DNA from: CAYWMY01 sp046352935
Lineage (GTDB): Bacteria > Pseudomonadota > Gammaproteobacteria > Steroidobacterales > Steroidobacteraceae
Direction: 5' to 3'
DNA: 64,000 bases
NCBI GenBank assembly: GCA_046352935.1
Contig: JAXMGR010000008.1
Location: 121,924-185,923 of the forward strand
Position numbers and translations under genes: made by a program. Positions 17,915-26,590 of the stretch are shown piece by piece. The stretch's first letter is position 1; each line of letters opens with the position of its first letter. The notes below the pieces were generated by a model. The model ran no database searches, was not told where the DNA came from, and was given only the letters and a program-made list of their open reading frames with translations.

Positions 17915-19084
17915 ATGGAAGAAAGGGCCGAGAGAGCCAGTGACGCTGCAGGTGGCGGCGACCTGGAGGTATCCATCGCCGAGTTCAGCGATCTGGCGGG
18001 ACTCGTCTATGAAGGACTGCGCGAACAGGTCAAGTGGGGCAGCCTGCTCACGGCCCTGCGCGAGCGGCTGCAGGCCAACTGGACCACACTCATCCTGCGG
18101 CCAGCGTCGCTGGACCAGCCGGCGCTGTTGTTCCGCTGCGGCAACCGCGGCCCGGAAATCTACGGCGCTTCGTACAACCAGTACAACGCCTTCTCCCTGG
18201 ACCCCTTCGTCGGCCTGCCCGCCGACAAGGTCGTGACCATCGACGAGATGATCGACATCGACGCCTGGACCCGGGGGGAGTTCTACAAGCAGTTCATCGC
18301 CCCCAACAACATCCATCACATCCTGGGCGCCGACATCCGCGCCGAGGACGGGGCGGAGTGTCGAGTGCGGATCTGCCGCCCGCCATCGGTGGAGAACTTC
18401 TCTCCCGGCGACAAGGCACTGGTCCGCATGCTGCTGCCGCACATCCGGCGAGCCGTCAATCTGCTGTCACACTTCGGAGTCATCGAGGAGGAACGGCAGC
18501 TCTATGCCATGGCGGTGGACCGCATGCTGGTGGGCACGCTGATCCTCGACAAGACGGGCGCCGTGATCCGCTGCAACCGCGTTGCGGAGGAGATCCTGGC
18601 GCAGCGGGACGGCGTGCACCTGACGCGCAATATGCTGCATGCCGAGTACCGTCAGGAAGAGCACGAACTGCAGCGGCTGATGAAGATCGCCCTAGCCGGG
18701 CACAACCTCACGGTATCGGGCGTCCCGGAAGCGATGGCGGTGGGCCGGCCGTCCGGCCGCGCGAAGCTCGGGATCGTCATCCGCGCCATTCCGCTCGGTG
18801 AATGGTCGGAAGGTCAGCACCAGCCAGCCGTGGCGGTCTTCATCCGTGATCCGGAACGCAAGTCGCAGGCCTCGGGCGAGCTGCTGCGACAGCTGTTCGG
18901 CTTCACGCCCGCAGAGGCCAACCTGGCGATGCTGCTCGCCAACGGCATGACGCTCGACGAGGCGGCGGACGAACTGAACTGCCGCAAGAACACGATCCGC
19001 GCACACCTGCGCTCGATCTTCGCCAAGACCGGCGTGACGAGGCAGACGACGCTGGTGCGCCTGTTGCTGAGCAGCGTCGCCTGA
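17915..19084 (+). CDS. LuxR-type transcriptional regulator
   Basis: 389 residues. The C-terminal 63 residues form a LuxR/FixJ helix-turn-helix (FTPAEANLAMLLANGMTLDE, then a DNA-recognition helix with RKNTIRAHLRSIFAKTG). The first 320 residues have no recognised receiver domain or acyl-homoserine-lactone pocket by eye. Similar one-component LuxR proteins regulate aromatic or steroid catabolism in proteobacteria. It is the only regulator embedded among the catabolic operons, and its own leader carries a copy of the 16-bp dyad found upstream of the others. That makes it the leading candidate for the dyad-binding protein, by inference. Confidence 0.9.
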   Translation: MEERAERASDAAGGGDLEVSIAEFSDLAGLVYEGLREQVKWGSLLTALRERLQANWTTLILRPASLDQPALLFRCGNRGPEIYGASYNQYNAFSLDPFVGLPADKVVTIDEMIDIDAWTRGEFYKQFIAPNNIHHILGADIRAEDGAECRVRICRPPSVENFSPGDKALVRMLLPHIRRAVNLLSHFGVIEEERQLYAMAVDRMLVGTLILDKTGAVIRCNRVAEEILAQRDGVHLTRNMLHAEYRQEEHELQRLMKIALAGHNLTVSGVPEAMAVGRPSGRAKLGIVIRAIPLGEWSEGQHQPAVAVFIRDPERKSQASGELLRQLFGFTPAEANLAMLLANGMTLDEAADELNCRKNTIRAHLRSIFAKTGVTRQTTLVRLLLSSVA

Positions 19085-19090
19085 GGACCG

Positions 19091-20359
19091 TCACCCGGCG
19101 GGCGGTGCGGCCCTCGCGGCGCGGCGGGCCTCGCGCCGGCGCTGCAGATCAGCCGTGTCGGCGACGATGCCCTGTTCGATGAGCGCCTTGACCTGCGCAT
19201 CGTCGTAACCGAGTTCGGCCAGCACCTCACGGCTGTGTTCACCCTGCATCGGGGCGTGCCGGCGCACCTCGCACGGGGTGCCGTAGAAACGGATGGGAAC
19301 GCCCGTGACGTCCACCGTGCCCAGCACCGGGTGCCGGGTGCTGACGATCATGCGGTTGTGGCGGATCTGCGGATCGACGACCACGTCTTCCACTTCGTTG
19401 ATCGGCGCCGTCAGCACGTCGTCCGCGACCAGGCGCTCGACCAGCGCGTCGCGGTCGAAGAGCCGGGTGCGCGCCGCCATTTCCCGGTCGAGTTCGTCCT
19501 GGTTCGCGAGGCGCGCTGCGATGTCGTGGAAACGGGGATCGGTGTCCCAGTCGGTGCCGAGGGCCCTGCACACCTTGGCGAAGAATTTCTCGCCCGGCGT
19601 GGTGATCACGACATGCCTGCCGTCACGCGTCGGATAGACCCCCGACGGCGCGAAATAGAGACTGCGATTGCCGGTGCGCTGCGGGCGGTCACCCGTGGCG
19701 AGGTAGGTGCCGATGGAACTGGCCTGCGCGTGCATCAGGGCGTCGAGCAGGGAGATCTCGATGCGCTGCCCCTCGCCGGTCTGCTCGCGCACACGCAGGG
19801 CCGCGAGCGCCGCATTGCTGACGAGCAGCGAGGTCATGACGTCGACGGCCGGGAAGCCGGTGCGCACCGGTCCTCCCTCGGGCTCGCCGTTCAGGGTCAG
19901 CACACCGGTGTAGCCCTGGGCCAAGAAGTCGATGCCCGGCCGGCCGGCATAGGGGCCGTCCGGCCCGAAGGCCGTGACGCGGATCCAGATGATGTCCGGC
20001 TTGTGAGCCCTGATCTGCTCGTACTCCAGGCCGAGCCTGCCGAGCGCCGGTTCACGGATGTTGGTGACCAGGATGTCGGTCGTCCCGAGCAGGCGGTCGA
20101 AGACCTCGCGCGACTCGGGCCGCTGCAGGTCGAGCACCAGATCGCGCTTGCTGCGGTTGAGGCTGAGATAAGGACCACGCTCGCTGCCGCGCAGCGGGCC
20201 GAGGTGGCGGCTCTCGTCGCCGTAGTGGGATTCGACCTTGATCACGTCGGCGCCCAGGTCGCCGAGCAGGGTGGCCGCGTAGGGGCCGGCCAGCATCGTC
20301 GCCAGGTCGAGGACGCGGAGTCCCGCGAGGGGACCCTTGGAAAAACGGGGATCGGTCAT
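19091..20359 (-). CDS. Family III (CaiB/BaiF) CoA-transferase
   Basis: 422 residues from the ATG at 20359. LAGLRVLDLATMLAGPYAA and DLGADVIKVE are family hallmarks. The catalytic-Asp region reads RIEISLLDALMHA, so the Asp is present. It would move CoA between an acid and an acyl-CoA, or racemise an alpha-methyl group; the family includes formyl-CoA transferase and alpha-methylacyl-CoA racemase. It is the last gene of the operon with the molybdenum hydroxylase and LLM oxidoreductase, which suggests that their product is carried as a CoA thioester. Confidence 0.92.
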   Translation of the reverse strand: MTDPRFSKGPLAGLRVLDLATMLAGPYAATLLGDLGADVIKVESHYGDESRHLGPLRGSERGPYLSLNRSKRDLVLDLQRPESREVFDRLLGTTDILVTNIREPALGRLGLEYEQIRAHKPDIIWIRVTAFGPDGPYAGRPGIDFLAQGYTGVLTLNGEPEGGPVRTGFPAVDVMTSLLVSNAALAALRVREQTGEGQRIEISLLDALMHAQASSIGTYLATGDRPQRTGNRSLYFAPSGVYPTRDGRHVVITTPGEKFFAKVCRALGTDWDTDPRFHDIAARLANQDELDREMAARTRLFDRDALVERLVADDVLTAPINEVEDVVVDPQIRHNRMIVSTRHPVLGTVDVTGVPIRFYGTPCEVRRHAPMQGEHSREVLAELGYDDAQVKALIEQGIVADTADLQRRREARRAARAAPPAG

Positions 20360-20381
20360 CGCAGACGTACCTGTGGAAGCT

Positions 20382-21446
20382 TCAGATTTCGTGCAGCCTG
20401 CGCACGATGTCGCGCAGCAGGTCGCCATCGCGGCGGGCCTCGGCCGGCAGCACCAGCACGATGCTGCCGAAGAGCCCGCCGCATCTGGCGCGGATCGCTT
20501 CGGCGAGCCGGTCGTAGGTGGCGATCACCGCCCACTCGTCCAGCATCGCGTCGCTGATCAGGGACGGCATCCCCGCCCACTCCCCGGCCACCGACAGCCG
20601 GTGCAGCTCGAGGCCGAGGTCGGCCCAGCCGTGATGCGCGAGCACCGCGTGGTAGGAGCGCGTCGACCCATAGAAGGCGATCTGCCTGCGCAGCGCCTCC
20701 CGGGCAGTGGCGAGTTCCGCATCGTTGCGGCCCAGCGCCATGAAGGGTGCGCCGATCAGGTCGAAGGCGAGCGCGTCGCGACCCGCTCGCGCCGCGCCGG
20801 CGGCCACGGCCGGCAGGATCACCTCGCGCGTGTAACGGAAAGTCGCGATGGGGTGCAGGCGCAGGCCCTCGCACAGCTCGCCGGCCAGCTGCGCCATCCA
20901 GGGATTGACCGCCGCCGCATGGAGGGGGATCCGGGGATGCCCGATCGGACCGGGATTGAAGAAGGGCGGCAGCAGCGTGAAGCGGTAATGCTCGCCCTCG
21001 AAGTAGCTCGGCCGGTCCGGGTTCTGGAAGCTCGCGAAGATGGCGCGCAGGCACAGCAGGTACTCGCGCATGCGCGGACCCGGTGCGCTCGGCCAGGCCG
21101 TGCTGTAGCGGCGCTCGTTGTGGCCCTTGACCTGGGTTCCGAGCCCCAGCGTGAAGCGGCCGCCTGACAGGTTCTGCAGGTCCCACGCCGCCTGCGCCGT
21201 AACCATCGGACTGCGCGGAAAGCACATCGCAACGTTCGTGCCGAGCGTGACACGGGAAGTGTGCTCGGCCGCGATCGCCAGCGGGATGAACGGATCGTGG
21301 CCCGCTTCCGGGGTGGTCAGCCCGTCGAAGCCCAGTGCTTCGGCCTCGCGGGCGGCGGCGGCGAGCGCGGCCAGGCTCGGCCGGGCCTGGCCGCGGCCGG
21401 CGTACTGTCCCGTGTCGGGCCCGAACAGTGCGGTCTCTACGCGCAC
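20382..21446 (-). CDS. LLM-class flavin/F420-dependent oxidoreductase
   Basis: 354 residues from a GTG at 21446. The upstream extension of the frame overlaps the molybdenum-subunit gene and has no homology. It has the luciferase-like barrel, with GFDGLTTPEAGHDPF, TSRVTLGTNVAMCFPRSP and NLSGGRFTLGLGTQVKGH. Family members use FMNH2 or F420. It overlaps the upstream molybdenum subunit part 2 by 10 bases, so translation is coupled. One of four LLM enzymes in the window. Confidence 0.88.
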   Translation of the reverse strand: MRVETALFGPDTGQYAGRGQARPSLAALAAAAREAEALGFDGLTTPEAGHDPFIPLAIAAEHTSRVTLGTNVAMCFPRSPMVTAQAAWDLQNLSGGRFTLGLGTQVKGHNERRYSTAWPSAPGPRMREYLLCLRAIFASFQNPDRPSYFEGEHYRFTLLPPFFNPGPIGHPRIPLHAAAVNPWMAQLAGELCEGLRLHPIATFRYTREVILPAVAAGAARAGRDALAFDLIGAPFMALGRNDAELATAREALRRQIAFYGSTRSYHAVLAHHGWADLGLELHRLSVAGEWAGMPSLISDAMLDEWAVIATYDRLAEAIRARCGGLFGSIVLVLPAEARRDGDLLRDIVRRLHEI

Positions 21447-22063
21447 GGCGGATTCCCGGGCGGCCGTGCCTGCTGCAGCAGTTTCCAGAGCCGGTGCGGC
21501 GAGGCCGGCGTCTCGGTGATCTCCAGGCCGAGAGGCGCCAGCGCGTCGTTGATCGCGCAGAGGATCGCCCCGGGGGTCGTGTGGATCGCCCCTTCGCCGC
21601 AACCCTTGGCACCGAGCGGTGCCACGGGCGATGGCGTGACGACGAAATCCTTCTTCGCCAGCGGCACTTCGTGGATGGTCGGGATCAGGTAGTCGACGAA
21701 GGTCGTGACGCGCGGTTGCGCATCGTCGCCGTACACGTACTCCTCGAACAACGCCGCGCCGACCCCCTGCGCCACTGCGCCCTGCAACTGACCCTCGATG
21801 GTGGCGGGATTGAGGCGGGTGCCGCAGTCGTCGACGATGAAGTAGTCGAGGATCTCCGTGCGCCCGGTGTCGCGGTCGATCTCGACCATGACCACATGGG
21901 TCGCGAAGGCTGCGGTCAGATAGGACCGGCAGCGACCCTGCGCGTCCGGCATGGTGCGTCCGGGCGCCGTCCAGACGTAGGTCGCCTCCGGCGCGGGTTC
22001 CACACCGGCCGGCAGCAGATCGCTGCGACCGAGCATGACGCCGGCCACCTCGGCGAGGCTCAT
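21437..22063 (-). CDS. Molybdenum hydroxylase large subunit, C-terminal part
   Basis: 208-residue ORF starting MSLAEVAGVMLG at 22063. It holds the final part of a xanthine dehydrogenase/CoxL-type molybdenum subunit: DCGTRLNPATIEGQLQGAVAQ and GAKGCGEGAIHTTPGAI, the latter with the conserved catalytic Glu. The first 602 residues are in another frame (22060-23868), whose TGA overlaps this ATG as ATGA. Together they give about 810 residues, the usual length of one subunit. This could be a true two-gene arrangement with coupled translation, a frameshift mutation, or a one-base sequencing loss in CCCGAGG (22068-22077 area). I cannot tell which. Confidence 0.75.
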   Translation of the reverse strand: MSLAEVAGVMLGRSDLLPAGVEPAPEATYVWTAPGRTMPDAQGRCRSYLTAAFATHVVMVEIDRDTGRTEILDYFIVDDCGTRLNPATIEGQLQGAVAQGVGAALFEEYVYGDDAQPRVTTFVDYLIPTIHEVPLAKKDFVVTPSPVAPLGAKGCGEGAIHTTPGAILCAINDALAPLGLEITETPASPHRLWKLLQQARPPGNPPCA

Positions 22064-23868
22064 GCCGACCTCGGGTTCGCCTTCAGACGCAGGCGACCGT
22101 CCATGAGTTCGATCTGCCCGGGCGTCGTCTGCAGGAGATGCGCGACCACCTGGCAGAAGATGTCCTTGAGTTTCTCGCTGGCACCGAGCACCGCACCGGT
22201 GACCGCCACGCCGAGGCGGCTGCCACCCTGACCGAAATGAGGCGGAGCGGCGTCTGTCGAGGCCGTGTTGACCCTGACGCTGCCGATGTCGACGCCCCAG
22301 TAATCGGCAGCGACCTGTGCGGCCACCGTGTACTGGCCCTGGCCCTGGAGATTGAACCCGACGACCAGCGAGAGGTTGCCGAGCACGTCGAAAGCGACCT
22401 TGACGCCCTCGGGCACGCCGATGCCCTGCACGCCCACCGTGGCGTAGGCGTTCCAGTCGAACACCCCGGGCTCGACCGTGCTGACGACACTGATGCCGAC
22501 CAGTCGGCCCTCGGCGCGCGCCTGCGCCTGCGCAGCGCGCAGCGCCCGGTAGTCGGCCATGGCCAGCACCTTGTCGAGGACGGCCTCGTAGCTGCCGCTG
22601 TCGTACTCGTTGCCGCTGGGAATGGTGTAGGGAAACTGTTCCGGACGGATGTAGTTGCGGCGACGGAACTCCGCGGGATCGATGCCGAGCCGCCGCGCTG
22701 CCATGTCCATCAGCGATTCGAGGACCAGGAAATGCGGTGGCGGACCGTAGCCGCGATAAGGGGCCGTGGGCGCGCGGTTGGTCACCACGAGCACGGTGTC
22801 GTAACGGGCGGCCTCGATGCGGTAAGGGCCCGTGAAGGCGGCCAGGGGCTTGGCCACAGAGATCGTTCCCCAGCCTTCCGTGCCCGCGCCCTGGTCGTCG
22901 ATCAGCCTGACCTTGAATCCTGTGACGGTGCCGTCCGCCTTCACGGCCAACGCGGCCTCGTAGTAGCGATCCCAGGACTGACCGAAGCCCGCCAGCAGGT
23001 ACTCCATCCGGTCTTCGATGTACTTCACGGGCCGGCCGCCCGCCTTGCGCGACAGCAGCGCGGCGATGTCCGTGCCGCGCGGACCGCCCTTGCCACCGAA
23101 GGCGCCACCCTGAGGCTGCGGGACCACGCGCACCTTGTTGGCGGGCAGCCCGAGCGACATCGCGCGGGCCAGCGCCCAGAAGCGCGGCGTCTGGTAGGAG
23201 CCGTAGCAGGTCAGGCTGTCGTCGGACAGGTCCCACTGACAGATGCAGCCGAAGGTCTCGGTGGGATTGGCGCCGACCCGGTTCCAGCGGAAGCTGTTCT
23301 CGATGACGTGGTCGGCCGCGGCGAAGACTCGCTCCACCTCGCCCCAGTCGTGGACAGTGCTCTGGATGACGTTCGTGCCACGGTCCTCGAACAGGACCGG
23401 CGCACCGTTCGACATCGCCACGGCCGGGGTCGGCACCGGTGGCAGGACTTCGTACTCGACCTCGATCAGCTCGAGCGCGTCTTCGGCGACATAGCGATTC
23501 ACCGCAGCGACCGCCGCGACGGGCTCACCGACGAAGCGGACCTTGTCGACCGCGACGCAATGGGCGCCCCAGCCCTCGGGCGCCGTATAGGCCGGGCTGG
23601 CCCAGCGGCGCGCATCCTCACCGGTGAGGACGGCCGCCACACCGGGCAGCGTCAGAGCGGCGCTGGCATCGACGCGGACGATGCGCGCGTGCGGATGCGG
23701 GCTGCGCAGGATGGCGCAGTGGAGCATGCCCGGGAACGCCAGATTGTCGATGAACGCAACGGTGCCGGACACCAGCCCCGGGTCCTCGATGCGGCGGACC
23801 TCCCGGCCGACGAAGCGCGTCCCGCGGGTCGGCAGCTGCTCGGGAAGTGTCGGGATCTCGATGGGCAT
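22060..23868 (-). CDS. Molybdenum hydroxylase large subunit, N-terminal part
   Basis: 602 residues from an ATG at 23868 with AAAGGTGG upstream (a GTG at 23877 is also in frame). The xanthine dehydrogenase a/b-hammerhead domain comes first (GMLHCAILRSPHPHARI), followed by the molybdopterin domain with QPQGGAFGGKGG. The active-site loop reads APYRGYGPPPHF rather than the AYRCSFR loop of true CO dehydrogenase, so this is a hydroxylase of unknown substrate. The frame stops just after LMDGRLRLKANPRSA, well before the normal end; the remainder is at 21437-22063. It is the third gene after the FAD and 2Fe-2S subunits. Confidence 0.88.
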   Translation of the reverse strand: MPIEIPTLPEQLPTRGTRFVGREVRRIEDPGLVSGTVAFIDNLAFPGMLHCAILRSPHPHARIVRVDASAALTLPGVAAVLTGEDARRWASPAYTAPEGWGAHCVAVDKVRFVGEPVAAVAAVNRYVAEDALELIEVEYEVLPPVPTPAVAMSNGAPVLFEDRGTNVIQSTVHDWGEVERVFAAADHVIENSFRWNRVGANPTETFGCICQWDLSDDSLTCYGSYQTPRFWALARAMSLGLPANKVRVVPQPQGGAFGGKGGPRGTDIAALLSRKAGGRPVKYIEDRMEYLLAGFGQSWDRYYEAALAVKADGTVTGFKVRLIDDQGAGTEGWGTISVAKPLAAFTGPYRIEAARYDTVLVVTNRAPTAPYRGYGPPPHFLVLESLMDMAARRLGIDPAEFRRRNYIRPEQFPYTIPSGNEYDSGSYEAVLDKVLAMADYRALRAAQAQARAEGRLVGISVVSTVEPGVFDWNAYATVGVQGIGVPEGVKVAFDVLGNLSLVVGFNLQGQGQYTVAAQVAADYWGVDIGSVRVNTASTDAAPPHFGQGGSRLGVAVTGAVLGASEKLKDIFCQVVAHLLQTTPGQIELMDGRLRLKANPRSA

Positions 23869-23907
23869 GGGGTCCACCTTTGCGGAATCGATCGGAGATC
23901 GCGGGAA

Positions 23908-24402
23908 TCAGGCCCGGGCCTGATCCTGCAGCCGGCGTGCCGCGAGACGGACGGACTCGATGATGGTCTCGTAGCCGGTGCAGCGGCACAGGTTGCCGCC
24001 GAGCGCCTCCTTGATCTCGTCGTCGCTCGGCGCCGGGTTCCCGGCGAGGAGCTCGAGCGTCGTCATCATGAAGCCCGGCGTGCAGAACCCGCACTGCAGG
24101 CCGTGGGCGTCGACGAAGGCCTGCTGGATCGGATGCAGACGTCCCGTCTGCGGATCGCGCAGGCCCTCGACCGTCGTCACCTCGCCACCATCGACCTGCA
24201 CGGCCAGCGTCAGGCAGGAGCGCGCCGAGCGACCGTCGATGAGCACGGTGCACACGCCACAGACGCCGTGCTCGCAGCCGACGTGCGTGCCACCCAGGTG
24301 CAGCTCGTGGCGCAGGAAATCGGCGAGCGTCAGGCGCGGCTCGACCTCCCGCTCGTGACGGACGCCATTGACCGTGACGCTGATCGATCGTGTCCTGCTC
24401 AT
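23908..24402 (-). CDS. 2Fe-2S subunit of molybdenum hydroxylase
   Basis: 164 residues. The plant-type ferredoxin domain has CEHGVCGVC (Cys 43, 48, 51) plus Cys 63. The helical domain has CGFCTPG (Cys 104, 107) and CRCTGY (Cys 139, 141). This is the standard two-cluster small subunit that relays electrons from the molybdenum site to FAD. Its start overlaps the stop of the FAD subunit as ATGA. Confidence 0.95.
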   Translation of the reverse strand: MSRTRSISVTVNGVRHEREVEPRLTLADFLRHELHLGGTHVGCEHGVCGVCTVLIDGRSARSCLTLAVQVDGGEVTTVEGLRDPQTGRLHPIQQAFVDAHGLQCGFCTPGFMMTTLELLAGNPAPSDDEIKEALGGNLCRCTGYETIIESVRLAARRLQDQARA

Positions 24403-25292
24403 GCGCTCGGATTCTCCCGGGCCAGTCGCCCCGCGGCTTCGACGAGACAGCGCTCGGTGTACACCTTGACGAGGTGACGACGATAGTCGGCGGAGGCATG
24501 GACGCAGGACATCGGCTCGTCCAGGCCGGCGGCGGCGAGCACGGCCGCCTCGGCGAACGATGCCGCCTCCGGGCGCCTGCCCCGCAGATGCGACTCGGCC
24601 GCCGCGAGGCGCACGGGTGTGCCACTGACGCCGAAGGCCACGAGGCGGGCCTCGGCGACGGTGCCACCGGCGACGCGCAGCGTGGCGGCAACGCCGGCCA
24701 GCGCGAGGTCGCCGCTGCGGCGCGCGAATTCCTGGATCGCCCATCCGGTGCCCGCGGGCAGGAGCGGCAGCCGCACTGCCGTCAGCACTTCCGTACTCTC
24801 CAGGCTGGTGGTCATGTAGGTGACGAAGAAATCGGCGGCCGCGATCCGCCGCTCGCCGGCCGGGCCGACGGCGTCGAATCCGGCGTCGAGCAGCAGCGCA
24901 ACGGCCGGGTATTCGGAAGCCGGGTCGGCATGCGCGAAGGAACCGCCCACGGACCCGCGATTCCGGATCTGCCGGTGGCCGACCAGCCGCGTGGCGGCAT
25001 GGAAGAGCGGCAGGCGCTCGCGGATCAGCGCCGAGTCCTCCGCGGCACTCTTGCTCGCCATCGCGCCGATGACGATGCCATGATCGTCGGCAGTGATCCG
25101 GTCCAGCCCGCCGATCCGGCGCAGGTCGACGAGCACTTCGGGGCGGGCCACGCGCATGGCCAGCATCGGCATGAGGCTCTGACCGCCCGCCAGGATCTTC
25201 GCGTCGACGCCGTCCGCCTCGCAGCGCACGAGCAGGCTCACCACATCGTCGAGCGACTCCGGAGCGTGATAGTCGAAACTTGCCGGTTTCAT
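24399..25292 (-). CDS. FAD subunit of molybdenum hydroxylase
   Basis: 297 residues from the ATG at 25292 (MKPASFDYHAPESLDDVV). The FAD-binding PCMH motif KILAGGQSLMPMLAMR and the second motif GGSFAHADPASEYPA are both clear, as in CoxM/CutM. It receives electrons from the 2Fe-2S subunit. It is the first gene of the operon; a 16-bp dyad is centred 100 bases upstream, in the region shared with the divergent 25493 gene. Confidence 0.95.
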   Translation of the reverse strand: MKPASFDYHAPESLDDVVSLLVRCEADGVDAKILAGGQSLMPMLAMRVARPEVLVDLRRIGGLDRITADDHGIVIGAMASKSAAEDSALIRERLPLFHAATRLVGHRQIRNRGSVGGSFAHADPASEYPAVALLLDAGFDAVGPAGERRIAAADFFVTYMTTSLESTEVLTAVRLPLLPAGTGWAIQEFARRSGDLALAGVAATLRVAGGTVAEARLVAFGVSGTPVRLAAAESHLRGRRPEAASFAEAAVLAAAGLDEPMSCVHASADYRRHLVKVYTERCLVEAAGRLARENPSA

Positions 25293-25384
25293 GAGGCAGT
25301 CCTGGCTCTCCCGGGTGGATCCCTGCCCGCTGCGCGGGTCCGGCCGATTGCAAGGCATCGTCGCCCCGTGATCCCCGGCCATCA

Positions 25385-25400
25385 ACATCCAAACGGACTA
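25385..25400. promoter_or_regulatory. Dyad site 2: ACATCCAAACGGACTA
   Basis: On the minus strand it reads TAGTCC-GTTT-GGATGT. The TAGTCC arm is exact and the second arm is degenerate. It is centred 100 bases from both divergent starts (25292 minus, 25493 plus), so it could serve either or both operons. Confidence 0.5.
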
Positions 25401-25492
25401 CCGGCATCCTCGTCCGAATGGGGGATTACGCGCGCCTGCCGGGAACCTACATTGCCGGCACGACCTGCTGTCCTGCGCCACAAGGAGTTTTC

Positions 25493-26590
25493 ATGAGCGG
25501 TCCACTGCACACGCCCCTGTGCGACAAGCTCGGCATCGAGTATCCGATCGTCGCCTTCACCCACTGCAAGGACGTCGCCGTCGCCGTGATCAACTCCGGA
25601 GGCTTCTCGGTGCTCGGCGAGGCGCTGCACACGCCCGATCATATCGCCGCGGACATCAAGTGGATACGCGAGCGCATCGGCGGCAAGCCCTTCGGGATCG
25701 ACCTGGTGCTGCCTTCCTCGGTGCCCGAGGAGAAGTCCGTCGAAGAACTGCTCGCGATGATCCCGCCCGAGCACCGCGCCTTCGAGCAGTCGATCAAGGC
25801 GAAGTACAACGTGCCCGACCCCAAGGTCAGGCCCGACATCCATGTCTGGGGCGGCCTGGACCAGAAGCGGATGCTGGCGCAGCTCGAGGTCGTGTTCGAC
25901 GAGCGTGTGCCCGTCTTCGCCTCCGGCCTCGGTTCGCCCGCGTTCCTGCTCCAGCGTGCGCATCAGCTCGGCATGCAGGTCTGGGGGCTGGTCGGCAAGC
26001 CGCGTCAGGCCGAACGACAACTCGCCGCGGGCACCGACGTCATCATCGCCCAGGGCTACGATGCCGCCGGCCACACCGGCAACATCGGCACGTTCTCGAT
26101 CGTGCCGCAGGTCGTCGACATGGCGCGGGGCACCGGGGTGCCGGTCATCGCCGCCGGTGGCGTCACCACGGGCCGTCATCTCGCCGCGGCCCTGGCGCTC
26201 GGCGCCGATGGCGTGTGGACCGGCTCGCTCTGGCTGACCTCCCGCGAGTCCGACGTCAACCTGCCGCTCAAGGAACGCCTGCTCGAGGCCGAGACCGACG
26301 ATACCGTCTATTCCGACTGCATCTCCGGCTACACCATGCGCACGACGCGCAGCCCCTGGCACAACGAGTGGGCCAGCCCGGAGGCGCCGGAAGTCCTCAA
26401 GCCGCCGCTGCAGATGATCCTGTCATCGAACTACATCCAGGCCTCGCTCGACTACCAGCGCAAGGACCTGATGACCGAGGCGGCCGGCCAGGGCATCCAT
26501 TACGTGACCGAGATGAAGCCGGCCCGGCAGATCCTGTCCGACATCGTCGAGGAGGCACTCGATGTCTTCGACCGCTTCGCAGGCGCCTGA
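25493..26590 (+). CDS. Nitronate monooxygenase/2-nitropropane dioxygenase-like flavoprotein
   Basis: 365 residues from an ATG with AAGGAG at 25482-25487. It has an FMN barrel with GIEYPIVAF near the N-terminus, QGYDAAGHTGNIGTF (the conserved His region) and AAGGVTTGRHLAAALALGADG. The family oxidises nitronates, but many members in degradation clusters have other, often unknown, roles, including enoyl reduction. Its place next to etfB and the molybdenum hydroxylase argues for a pathway redox step rather than nitroalkane metabolism. Confidence 0.87.
   Translation: MSGPLHTPLCDKLGIEYPIVAFTHCKDVAVAVINSGGFSVLGEALHTPDHIAADIKWIRERIGGKPFGIDLVLPSSVPEEKSVEELLAMIPPEHRAFEQSIKAKYNVPDPKVRPDIHVWGGLDQKRMLAQLEVVFDERVPVFASGLGSPAFLLQRAHQLGMQVWGLVGKPRQAERQLAAGTDVIIAQGYDAAGHTGNIGTFSIVPQVVDMARGTGVPVIAAGGVTTGRHLAAALALGADGVWTGSLWLTSRESDVNLPLKERLLEAETDDTVYSDCISGYTMRTTRSPWHNEWASPEAPEVLKPPLQMILSSNYIQASLDYQRKDLMTEAAGQGIHYVTEMKPARQILSDIVEEALDVFDRFAGA

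Noticed and set aside
22138..24477. 779-codon plus-strand open frame over the molybdenum hydroxylase genes
   Set aside because: Shadow of real minus-strand genes; no family motifs.
21437..25292. Annotation as aerobic CO dehydrogenase
   Set aside because: The active-site loop of the large subunit is not of the AYRCSFR type.
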